From the NCBI GenBank assembly GCA_009693335.1, contig SHXK01000007.1, forward strand, positions 1 through 38,562: a DNA stretch of 38,562 nt. The letters run 5' to 3'. The notes beneath the pieces were generated by a model. That model was not told where the DNA came from and searched no databases. It saw only the letters and a program-made list of their open reading frames with translations. The position numbers and the translations under genes are program-made. Origin of the DNA: Betaproteobacteria bacterium. GTDB lineage: Bacteria; Pseudomonadota; Gammaproteobacteria; Burkholderiales; SG8-39. Shown piece after piece: positions 21,896 to 29,168 of this stretch (within the stretch, counting starts at the first letter, position 1; each line of letters begins with the position of its first letter).

Positions 21896-23133
21896 GAGGA
21901 CAATTCCTTTTCCAGCGCCTTGGGGTTGTCACGCCAGCGCTCCAGCCATTCCTGAGCCACGTCGCCCGGGTAAACATCCTCGATGCCGTCGCGCAAGGCA
22001 TTCACCGCAGCACGTGCGAGATTCTCGGGCGAGAGTTTCGGCGGCTCCAGCAGCTGGTTCCATTCGTCATCAATCGGGCCGGGGAACAGGTTCACCACCC
22101 GCACGCCCGCCGGACGCATTTCGGCGCGCAGACACTGTGCCAAGGAGTGCGCCGCCGCTTTCGACGCCGAATAGGTGCCGTGCGACGGAAAATTGGCGAG
22201 CGCATAGATCGACAACAGATTTACCCAGGCCACCGCGCCCGCCTGGCCATCGGCGCCGCGCGCGCGCATCGCCGGACCGAATTCCTGCGCCAGGCGCAGC
22301 AGGCCGAAATAGTTCACGTCCATCTCGGCGCGCGCAGTCTCAACGCCGGCCCGATTGACGATGCCAAAAGCGCGGTGGAACTCGGCGTTATTCACCAAAA
22401 TGTCCACCTTGCCACCGATCTCGGCGGCGAGCTCGCGCACACTTTTCGAGTCGGTGACATCGAGGGGAATCAGGGTTACTTGGGGGATTTTTTTCAATTC
22501 ATCAAAACCAGGAAATTTCTTCCAAGGCTCAGAATGGCCGACCCAGATAAGATCAGCGCCTGCTTTTGCCAAAGAATTGATCAATGCTTGGCCGAGCGGG
22601 CTTTTTCCATCAGTGACCAGCACCTTGCGGAACTTCGGGTCGCAGGTAAATTCACGCATTTGCCGGTCCTCGGCCATAGTGCTCTCCTTGTCGGGTGTCG
22701 CCACGATCACCGCCTGTCCGGCGCGATCCAGGCGTGCGCTTACATGGACGCGAACGGGTGCATCGGCAATGCCGCTGTGCAGATGTGCCACCACCGTGGG
22801 GCCGCAATCGAGCTTCACCAATCCCAGCCGCCACGGCAGCCGCTCGCGAAAGAACAGATCGTTACTGTGGTGAAGCACGGTTTGGGCTAGCAGTTCGCCC
22901 GTAGTGGTTTGTTTTTTCCACGACAACCGTAGCGACAGGCATTCCTGGCAGGCTTCCCGTGGCGGGTACTGAATCGCACCACAGTCGCGGCAGGATTGCA
23001 GCGCGAAGCGACCCTCGGCGGCAGCGGCAGTCAGGCCGAGGGCGACGCGACTCCTCGCACCTGGCGGCAGCGTCGGCAGCCGGGTACGGAGGATGGGATT
23101 TTTTTTCTTCGGTCGAGTCAGTTCTTCAGTCAC
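21892..23133 (-). CDS. DUF35 OB-fold / short-chain dehydrogenase fusion
   Basis: 413-residue two-domain protein. Residues 40-145 are a DUF35-type module: zinc ribbon C48-x2-C51-x10-C62-x2-C65 followed by an OB-fold (TTTGELLAQTVLHH to VRVHVSARL). Such proteins partner thiolase-fold aldolases. Residues 165-413 are an SDR: nucleotide loop VLVTDGKSPLGQAL, LDVTDS, VNNAEF in place of NNAG, and the catalytic set Ser308, Tyr321 and Lys325 (YSASK). Between them Met153 (ATG at 22677) is preceded by a perfect AAGGAG at 22684-22689 with 6-nt spacing. The SDR could therefore be translated alone (261 residues), or the gene may be a recent fusion. It overlaps both neighbours by 4 nt. The first residues include a Lys triplet from an A8 run. 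Confidence 0.88.
   Translation of the reverse strand: MTEELTRPKKKNPILRTRLPTLPPGARSRVALGLTAAAAEGRFALQSCRDCGAIQYPPREACQECLSLRLSWKKQTTTGELLAQTVLHHSNDLFFRERLPWRLGLVKLDCGPTVVAHLHSGIADAPVRVHVSARLDRAGQAVIVATPDKESTMAEDRQMREFTCDPKFRKVLVTDGKSPLGQALINSLAKAGADLIWVGHSEPWKKFPGFDELKKIPQVTLIPLDVTDSKSVRELAAEIGGKVDILVNNAEFHRAFGIVNRAGVETARAEMDVNYFGLLRLAQEFGPAMRARGADGQAGAVAWVNLLSIYALANFPSHGTYSASKAAAHSLAQCLRAEMRPAGVRVVNLFPGPIDDEWNQLLEPPKLSPENLARAAVNALRDGIEDVYPGDVAQEWLERWRDNPKALEKELSS
22684..22689 (-). promoter_or_regulatory. Internal ribosome-binding site before the SDR domain
   Basis: AAGGAG on the minus strand lies six bases before the in-frame ATG at 22677, exactly at the boundary between the DUF35 and SDR domains. 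It is a perfect anti-Shine-Dalgarno match inside coding sequence. It suggests either independent SDR translation or a relic from when the two genes were separate. Confidence 0.55.
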
Positions 23134-24290
23134 AGCTTGGCAAAAATTGCAGCCCCGGAACTGAGGCCACGGTCAAAGTTGATCATGCCGAAACCGCTTA
23201 CCAGCCCTGCCCGTGCGTCTTTAACCTGCCGCTCCCCGGCCTGTCCGGTGAGCTGTCGGATCGCCTCAACCAACCCGAGGTAGCCGCCCGCCGCACCGGC
23301 CTGGCCGACCGAAAGCTGGCCACCGGAGGTGTTGAGCGGAAAATCACCGTCGGTCGTGAACGTATGTGAACGGATGAAATCGGGCGCCTCGCCCTTGGCG
23401 CAGAATCCAAGGTCCTCAAGCTGCATCAGCGAGATGACCGGGTAGTCGTCGTAAGTCTGGAGGAAATCCATGTCCTGCGGCGCCAAACCTGCTTGCGCAT
23501 ACAGCTCGTCCCGGTCGAGCGCCCAGCCCCCGCGCATCTGAATCGGGTCGGTGGGGAAGGCGTTGTGCCTTTCAATGGTTCCCAATAATTTCGCAAATTT
23601 CAGGTTCAATGATTCAGCTTTCTCGACAGTCATCACCAGAAAAGCTTCGGCTCCCGCGCAGGGCATGACGCAGTCGTAGAGGTGCAGTGGGTCGGCGATG
23701 GGCCGCGCCACCAGGTACTCCTCCAGCGTCAGCGGCTTCTTGAACAGCGCGTGCGGAAACTTTAGCGCATTGGCGCGCTGCGCCACGCACAGCTTGCCGA
23801 AGTCCTCGCGCGTGGCGCCATAGGTGCGCATGTAGTATGCCGTCAGGAACGCGAAACTGGCGTTCGGCCCGCCCGCACCGTAGGGATACACTGCGTCGCG
23901 CGCAAACTGGCTGAAATTGGCAAGCGTGAGGCGGAAGGAATCGACATGATTCGTGTCGCCGGCGATGCAGGCCACCACTTCGGCATCGCCTGCCTGCACC
24001 GCGCGCGCCGCGCGCCGCAAAGCCACGACGCCACTCGCGCCGCCGTAGGGCAGGTGGTCGAGCCAGCGCGGCGACAGCCCGAGATGTTGCGTGAGGCCCA
24101 CGGCGCTGTCCGGCGCCAGCGTGAAGCTGGATACCGACAGGCCATCAAGCTGTTCCTTTTTTAACTTGGAAATCTTGAGTAACTCCGAAACTGCTCTTGC
24201 TAACCACCAATGCGCGGCGCGGATGGAATAGCGCACATAAGGCACGGTGACCGGGACAGCGACGGCGACGCCCTCGTAGTTCTTGCGCAT
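23130..24290 (-). CDS. Thiolase-fold protein without thiolase catalytic residues; probable Ltp-type aldolase
   Basis: 386-residue thiolase-superfamily protein, related to SCP2/lipid-transfer-protein thiolases. The nucleophile position, normally CxSG, is GGASG at 83-87 with glycine for cysteine. The GHPxGATG motif is VGQAGAAGG at 328-336 with Gln for His. The second Cys loop reads VSGFGMINFDRGLSSGAAI without cysteine. Thiolysis or Claisen condensation is therefore unlikely. Steroid side-chain aldolases such as Ltp2 share this fold, lack thiolase chemistry, use tyrosines and require a DUF35 partner. Here a DUF35 gene is the next cistron, and tyrosines at 280 and 283 (QTYDDYP) are candidates. 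Overlap with the Rieske beta gene is 1 nt (TAATG). Confidence 0.85.
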   Translation of the reverse strand: MRKNYEGVAVAVPVTVPYVRYSIRAAHWWLARAVSELLKISKLKKEQLDGLSVSSFTLAPDSAVGLTQHLGLSPRWLDHLPYGGASGVVALRRAARAVQAGDAEVVACIAGDTNHVDSFRLTLANFSQFARDAVYPYGAGGPNASFAFLTAYYMRTYGATREDFGKLCVAQRANALKFPHALFKKPLTLEEYLVARPIADPLHLYDCVMPCAGAEAFLVMTVEKAESLNLKFAKLLGTIERHNAFPTDPIQMRGGWALDRDELYAQAGLAPQDMDFLQTYDDYPVISLMQLEDLGFCAKGEAPDFIRSHTFTTDGDFPLNTSGGQLSVGQAGAAGGYLGLVEAIRQLTGQAGERQVKDARAGLVSGFGMINFDRGLSSGAAIFAKL

Positions 24291-24775
24291 TACAGGAACA
24301 GCTGAATCGAGGGCAGCATGGCGTCGCAGTTCAGGATGTCGACGCGCTTGAGACGGATGCGCAGCCGGTCCTCCCGCCAGACCAGCGTATGCCAGGCAGT
24401 GGCGGCGTAGCGTTGGGACTCGTCGCCGCGGGTCTCCGTGTAGATGAACGGCGTGCGCAGCAGAAATTCGTTCTTCTGAAAATCAGAATTTTCAACTTCG
24501 GGCGCCTGCAGCAAGTGGTGGCAGCGGCTGGCGGGCTTCTGCGAGTAGGCGAGCGGGCTCTTCAGGCGTTCTACCCGAAGCTTGAGCAGAAAACTGTCTT
24601 CATAGGCAAGCGACGTATGGTTGAGCGGGTCGGTTTGGCCGGGAGAAAGAGGCACCCAGTAGTAGGCGTCGTCGGTGAATAGCTGATACCACTCGTCGAA
24701 GCGTTGCTCATCGAGGAGCCTCGCTTCCCGGATGACGAAACGGACCAGATCCTGCTCGCAAGTCTGCATGCTCAT
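24290..24775 (-). CDS. Ring-hydroxylating dioxygenase beta subunit (second copy)
   Basis: 161-residue SnoaL/NTF2-fold structural subunit of the Rieske oxygenase encoded just upstream. The N-terminal helix EQDLVRFVIREARLLDEQRFDEWYQLF, then TDDAYYWVPLSPGQ, and the C-terminal strand RLRIRLKRVDILNCDAMLPSIQLFL match the family. The start overlaps the alpha-subunit stop by 4 nt and the stop overlaps the thiolase-like start by 1 nt. Sequence differs clearly from the beta subunit at 14479, so the two oxygenases are not a recent duplication. Confidence 0.94.
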   Translation of the reverse strand: MSMQTCEQDLVRFVIREARLLDEQRFDEWYQLFTDDAYYWVPLSPGQTDPLNHTSLAYEDSFLLKLRVERLKSPLAYSQKPASRCHHLLQAPEVENSDFQKNEFLLRTPFIYTETRGDESQRYAATAWHTLVWREDRLRIRLKRVDILNCDAMLPSIQLFL

Positions 24776-26082
24776 TCGGGCCGCATGAACTCGCCCCAGG
24801 CCCGGAACTGGTTGCGCATTGAGATGTCGCTGGTCCCGTTGGCAGTCAGCTCGCCCGCCTTGCTGAGCTGCTCACCTTCTCCTGGCTGGAAGTTGCGCTG
24901 CAGGTTCACCCACTCGTTGCCGTGCGCGGCCAGCCCCTCCTGAATGGAGCGATAGCAGTGCAGGTCGTCGTGGCCGACCACCGACATGGGCGAGTTGATC
25001 ACCCGGTTGTACATGACGGTACGCTGCAGCAGGCTGTCGGGTGCCCCCTTCAGACGGAAGGTCCAGGATTCAATCAGTGTGCGGTCGACCGCGAGCGGAC
25101 GCACCACGCGGATCGACTGGATCGCGCCCTTGATAGTGAGGCTGGGGTAGTAGACGGTGTTGTGCCGCACCGTACCGAGGATCTGCTTGGCGCGCTCCGG
25201 GCCATAGGCGCTGTTCATCGCGCTCTCGTAGTCCTTGATCGGGGAGTACGAGGAATGGATGGAGAAGTGCACGCCGGAGAAGCCGTGGCCGTGCGGGTAG
25301 ACGCGCACGCCCATCTCGTCGAAGAACTGGTAGCCGCTGACGAAAGGCACGAACTGCTCGACCGCCATCGGCTTTGGCAGGTCAGCGGGCTTGCCATCCC
25401 ACAGGCGCTTGGCAGTCCCGGCGGAGGAGGCGTGCGCGATCATCGGATGCATGGTGTCGTTCAGATTCTCGACGAACATCTTCCAGTTGCAATTGTGCAG
25501 GTAGCGCAGACAGCCGCCGGTAATCTCCAACTCGCCCTCGGGCGAGCGGTCGGCGAGGAAATCGATCGAGGACAGCGAGTCGCCGAAATACTCTCTGAAC
25601 CCCATCCCCCTATCGGAAAACTGCGCGAATACGAAGCCACGGTACACCTCGGTGTTCTTTATCGGAGCAAGCCCCGTCGCCTCCAGGCGCGTACCCGCGT
25701 AACCTTCCTTGAGAGGGATCATCGCGAGTGACCCGTCCAGGCGGTAGGTCCAGGCGTGGTAGGGGCAGCGAAACGTCTTGCCGGCGTTGCCCGCAGCGTC
25801 GCCCACCACCTTCGTTCCCTTGTGCGCGCAACGGTTCATCAGCAGCCGGATGCCGCCGTCCGTCTGGCGCACCATGATCACCGGCTTCGCCGCAATGTCG
25901 AGCGTGATGTAGTCGCCGGGCTTCGGCACCTGGCTCGCGTGGCCAACGTAGATCCAGGCGCGCGACCAGAGGCGCTCCATCTCCAGCTGGAACACTTCCG
26001 GGTCGGTGTAGACGTCGCGGTGAACGCGGTCCGCTTCCACCAGGCCTTCCAGCGCCGCAGGATCCTCCCGATACTTGCCCAT
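24772..26082 (-). CDS. Rieske non-heme iron oxygenase, alpha subunit (second copy)
   Basis: 436-residue catalytic subunit. Rieske ligands are Cys85 and His87 (NRCAHKGT) and Cys106 and His109 (FRCPYHAW). The mononuclear iron site is Asp209-x2-His212-x4-His217 (LNDTMHPMIAH), with HDDLHCYRSIQEGL near the C-terminus as the likely third-ligand region. It follows the CoA ligase by 10 nt and overlaps the beta gene. Electron-transfer partners are not in the operon. Placement beside an acyl-CoA ligase raises the possibility that hydroxylation happens on, or next to, a CoA-activated acid. It shares overall layout with the alpha subunit at 13125 but is clearly diverged. Confidence 0.95.
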   Translation of the reverse strand: MGKYREDPAALEGLVEADRVHRDVYTDPEVFQLEMERLWSRAWIYVGHASQVPKPGDYITLDIAAKPVIMVRQTDGGIRLLMNRCAHKGTKVVGDAAGNAGKTFRCPYHAWTYRLDGSLAMIPLKEGYAGTRLEATGLAPIKNTEVYRGFVFAQFSDRGMGFREYFGDSLSSIDFLADRSPEGELEITGGCLRYLHNCNWKMFVENLNDTMHPMIAHASSAGTAKRLWDGKPADLPKPMAVEQFVPFVSGYQFFDEMGVRVYPHGHGFSGVHFSIHSSYSPIKDYESAMNSAYGPERAKQILGTVRHNTVYYPSLTIKGAIQSIRVVRPLAVDRTLIESWTFRLKGAPDSLLQRTVMYNRVINSPMSVVGHDDLHCYRSIQEGLAAHGNEWVNLQRNFQPGEGEQLSKAGELTANGTSDISMRNQFRAWGEFMRPE

Positions 26083-26092
26083 GACGTCGAGT

Positions 26093-27562
26093 TTAGCTTT
26101 TTTTGCGTCGCTTCCTGTCGCGCAAGTCGAAGCAGTCTGTCGGGTTGAGCGCGAAATCGCCGAGCTTCGCCTTCTGCACCTTGTTGGTTGAGGTCACCGG
26201 CAGGTTGTCGATGAACGCGACCAGCCCCGGCGCCTTGAAATAAGCGAGGCGCTCCAGGCACCAATCCTGGATCGAGATGGCATTGTCTCTGGTCTTATCC
26301 GTGGAAACGACGCAAGCCATGACTTCCTCGTCGCGCACGGGGTCGGGCGTGGCGATCACCGCCACCGCCTGGACCGCCGGGTGTCCGGCGAGCGTGGCCT
26401 CGACTTCGAGCGCAGCGATATTTTCACCGGCACGACGGATGATGTTCTTGCGTCGGTCGACGAAGTGCAGCATGCCATCGGGCCCGCGCCGCACGGCGTC
26501 GCCGGTGTGGAACCAGCCGTCGAGCCAAGCTTCTTCGGTAGCCGCCTCGTCCTTCAGGTAGCCTGAAAAAAAACCGCGCCGAGGATCAGATCCTTGCTGG
26601 CGTACCAGCAATTCTCCGGAATCTTTTTCGATTTGAATTTCCAACTCCACTTGAGGTGCACCAATGCAGCGTGTCCCCACATGACGTGGCTCACGGCTGG
26701 CCGCGATCAGCGCGCCGCCCCCGGTTTCAGTCATCGCCCAGGCTTCGATCAGTGGGAATCCGAAACGCTTTTCGAACGCGGCATGGTCTTTCGGGTTGGC
26801 GTTAGCGCCATAACCAAAACGCACCCGATGCGCCCTGTCGTGTTGGCTTGCAGGCAAACCCAGCAGGATGGCCGGCATGACCCCCAAATAATGCACGATG
26901 GTGGCGCGGGACTCGACCACCTCGCGCCACCAGGTCTTCGGGTGAAAGCGGTCGAGCTGGATCAGGCAACCGGCGCTGAGGATCATGGCGGAAGTCGAGA
27001 CGGCGAGCGCGTTCATGTGGAACAGCGGCAGCGGCGTGATCAGGCGTTCCTCGCCCTCGCGCACCGTGCACAGCCCGCCCTCGGCAAGGTAGCGACGGCC
27101 GGCGTGGAGGAAGTAGTCATTACTTAATAAGCAGCCCTTGGGCTTGCCGGTGGTCCCCGAGGTGTACAGCAAGGCACACTCGTACGCACCTACGGGGGCA
27201 GGCGCTATCGGCAATTCAGTGTCTTTTTCCAGAAATGAAGCATCAATGAAAAGACCGGCTTCGCTGTGCGCCAGCACGTAGTCGAGTTCGGCTTGGCGAT
27301 AGTCCGGATTCAGAGGGACCACGCTCGCGCCAACAGCGTTGAGAGCGAGGAAATGCAGCAACAGGTCGAGGCCGGTCTCCAGCTGCAGCGCGACGCGGTG
27401 TCCGGCGCCGTAACCGCGCGCCCGGTAGCGCGCGGCTATAACACCGATTCTCTCGAGCGTCTGCGCGTAACTCAGCTCCAACGCATGGCTCGGGAAGCAC
27501 AGAAAAGGCTTCTCCGCATGTGCCTTCGCCACGTTTTCGAATGCTGCATAAATGGTAGCCAT
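26093..27562 (-). CDS. AMP-forming acyl-CoA ligase (ANL superfamily)
   Basis: Activates a carboxylic acid to its CoA thioester through an acyl-adenylate. The 489-residue protein has the P-loop YTSGTTGKPKG near 133-143, the A5 motif AWAMTETGG, GWFHTGDAV, the hinge DRRKNIIRRAGENIAALEVE and the C-terminal catalytic lysine in TSTNKVQKAKL near 461. It is slightly short for the family and ends with a basic tail (DRKRRKKS). It heads the seven-gene minus-strand operon and is divergent from the TRAP genes with 50 bases between starts, so a shared promoter region is likely. The acid specificity cannot be read; crotonobetaine-ligase/CaiC-like relatives and aromatic acid ligases share these motifs. Confidence 0.93.
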   Translation of the reverse strand: MATIYAAFENVAKAHAEKPFLCFPSHALELSYAQTLERIGVIAARYRARGYGAGHRVALQLETGLDLLLHFLALNAVGASVVPLNPDYRQAELDYVLAHSEAGLFIDASFLEKDTELPIAPAPVGAYECALLYTSGTTGKPKGCLLSNDYFLHAGRRYLAEGGLCTVREGEERLITPLPLFHMNALAVSTSAMILSAGCLIQLDRFHPKTWWREVVESRATIVHYLGVMPAILLGLPASQHDRAHRVRFGYGANANPKDHAAFEKRFGFPLIEAWAMTETGGGALIAASREPRHVGTRCIGAPQVELEIQIEKDSGELLVRQQGSDPRRGFFSGYLKDEAATEEAWLDGWFHTGDAVRRGPDGMLHFVDRRKNIIRRAGENIAALEVEATLAGHPAVQAVAVIATPDPVRDEEVMACVVSTDKTRDNAISIQDWCLERLAYFKAPGLVAFIDNLPVTSTNKVQKAKLGDFALNPTDCFDLRDRKRRKKS

Positions 27563-27612
27563 GCGCTAAGATGCGATCAAATTCCAATCTTGCAGAATAC
27601 AGGGGGGTTTCG

Positions 27613-28623
27613 ATGAAAACCAGCCGTATCCTCGCCGCCGCACTTTCGGCGTCTCTCGCGATGGTCTGCTCTGCGCCAGTTCTGGCGCAGGACAAGCTCA
27701 CCGCGACGCACGTGTTCCCGGCAAGTTGGGTGTATTCCAAAAGTTTCCTCGAGTTCGTCAAGAAGGCCAACACTGCGGGCAAGGGCGTGTTCGAGATTCA
27801 GGTCCGTGGCGGCCCGGAAGCGATTGGCATGTTCGAGCAGCCAGCCGCGGTACGCGACGGAGCGGTGGACATGGTCTATACGCCTTGCGCGTTCTATGCC
27901 GGGACGGTTCCTGAGTGTGACGCGGTAAGCGCGAGCACCATCGACGGCCCGACGGCGCGCAAGAGTGGGGCCCTGGCGGCGCTCAACGAAGCGCACCTAC
28001 GCAGGATGGGGGTGATTTACCTTGGCTGGATCGACAGTGGCATACGTTTCCACCTCTGGTTCAAGAACCAACCCAAGCTGGACGCCAAAGGCAATCTCGA
28101 CATCACCGGGGTCAAGCTGCGCGGCAATCCGATCTACAACGCGTTCTTCACCAACTATCTGAAGGCGCAGGTGATCAACCTGCCCTCAACCGATGTGTAT
28201 ACCGCGCTCGAGCGCGGCACGGCGGACGCCACCGGCTGGACCGAAATTGGGCTGATGGACGCGAACTGGGACAAGTTCCTCAAGTTCCGGCTCGATCCGC
28301 CGTTTTTCTCCACCGACTTGGGCGTCATCGTCAACGCCCGCAAGTGGAATTCTCTTTCGCAGAAATCCAGGGACCTGCTGACCGCCACCGTCATCGAACA
28401 CGAAACATCGTCGATCAGGGACCTTGCCGTGCTGCGCACCAAGGAATTTGCCGAGCTGGAGAAGCGCGGTCTCAAATCGGTGTCGCTTGGCAAAGAGGCC
28501 GCCGCCGCGTTCGCCGGGGAAGCGCGCAAGGCGAGCTTCGTGCGCATGAAGGAGCGCTTGGAGAAAGCCGGCGGCTCGCAGGACGCCGACAAGTTCAGCA
28601 AGCTGTTCGCGCCGGGATCCTGA
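27613..28623 (+). CDS. dctP: TRAP transporter solute-binding protein (DctP family)
   Basis: Periplasmic receptor of a TRAP carboxylate importer, 336 residues. ATG 27613 has a strong AGGGGGG site and opens the signal peptide MKTSRILAAALSASLAMVCS, cleaved near VLAQ. DctP-type features are THVFPASWVYSKSFLEFVKKAN, EIQVRGGPEAIGMFEQPAAVRDGAVDMVYTP, the binding-arginine region VKLRGNPIYNAFF and PSTDVYTALERGTADATGWTE. An in-frame ATG at 27571 exists but lacks a signal peptide at its start. It is divergent from the CoA ligase and leads the operon dctP-dctQ-dctM-lyase, making it the likely importer of the acid used by the seven-gene operon. Confidence 0.94.
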   Translation: MKTSRILAAALSASLAMVCSAPVLAQDKLTATHVFPASWVYSKSFLEFVKKANTAGKGVFEIQVRGGPEAIGMFEQPAAVRDGAVDMVYTPCAFYAGTVPECDAVSASTIDGPTARKSGALAALNEAHLRRMGVIYLGWIDSGIRFHLWFKNQPKLDAKGNLDITGVKLRGNPIYNAFFTNYLKAQVINLPSTDVYTALERGTADATGWTEIGLMDANWDKFLKFRLDPPFFSTDLGVIVNARKWNSLSQKSRDLLTATVIEHETSSIRDLAVLRTKEFAELEKRGLKSVSLGKEAAAAFAGEARKASFVRMKERLEKAGGSQDADKFSKLFAPGS

Positions 28624-28666
28624 CCTGCGCCTGATCAGCAGGGCCTACAACGCCCTCCTCCATGGC

Positions 28667-29140
28667 ATGGCCGTGGCGGCGGGGGTGCTGATGGTGGCCA
28701 TGATGGTCACCATCTTCATCGACGTGGTGCTGCGTAACCTGGGCTACCAGAGCTCGGCGCATTTTTTCAGCTTCACCGAGTACGCGCTGCTGGTGATGCC
28801 CTGCCTCGGCGCACCTTGGCTGGTGCGCGAGAAGGGCCACGTCTACGTCGAGATCCTGCTGATGTACCTGCGCCCGCAGCTGCGCCGCAAGTTCACCATC
28901 GGCATCGGTTTCGCCTGCATCCTGGTGTGCGCGGTGCTGGCCTGGTACGGCTTCGAGGTGACCCTCCGCAACTACTCGTTGAACGACGTCGACGTGCGCT
29001 CGATGGACATGCCGCGCTGGATGGTCGTGGTCTTCATCCCAATCGCCTTCTCCATGATGGCGATCGAGTTCTCTCGCTTCCTGTGGCGCGGCGAGAACTT
29101 CCTCGGTGATCTCGGCGGCCAATCCGGCGAGACCGGGTAA
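28667..29140 (+). CDS. dctQ: TRAP transporter small permease (DctQ family)
   Basis: Four-helix membrane subunit of the TRAP importer. Hydrophobic segments run MAVAAGVLMVAMMVTIFIDVVLR, YALLVMPCLGAPWLV, FTIGIGFACILVCAVLAWYGF and WMVVVFIPIAFSMMAIEF. The family signature VREKGHVYVEIL lies between the second and third. ATG 28667 has no Shine-Dalgarno and starts almost inside the first helix. The frame stays open upstream to the dctP stop and reads LRLISRAYNALLHG, which looks like the normal DctQ N-terminus. A non-canonical start such as CTG 28625 is therefore possible. It ends 28 nt before the dctM start. Confidence 0.88.
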   Translation: MAVAAGVLMVAMMVTIFIDVVLRNLGYQSSAHFFSFTEYALLVMPCLGAPWLVREKGHVYVEILLMYLRPQLRRKFTIGIGFACILVCAVLAWYGFEVTLRNYSLNDVDVRSMDMPRWMVVVFIPIAFSMMAIEFSRFLWRGENFLGDLGGQSGETG

Positions 29141-29168
29141 CAGATGGCAGGCGACAGGTTTTGAGCTA

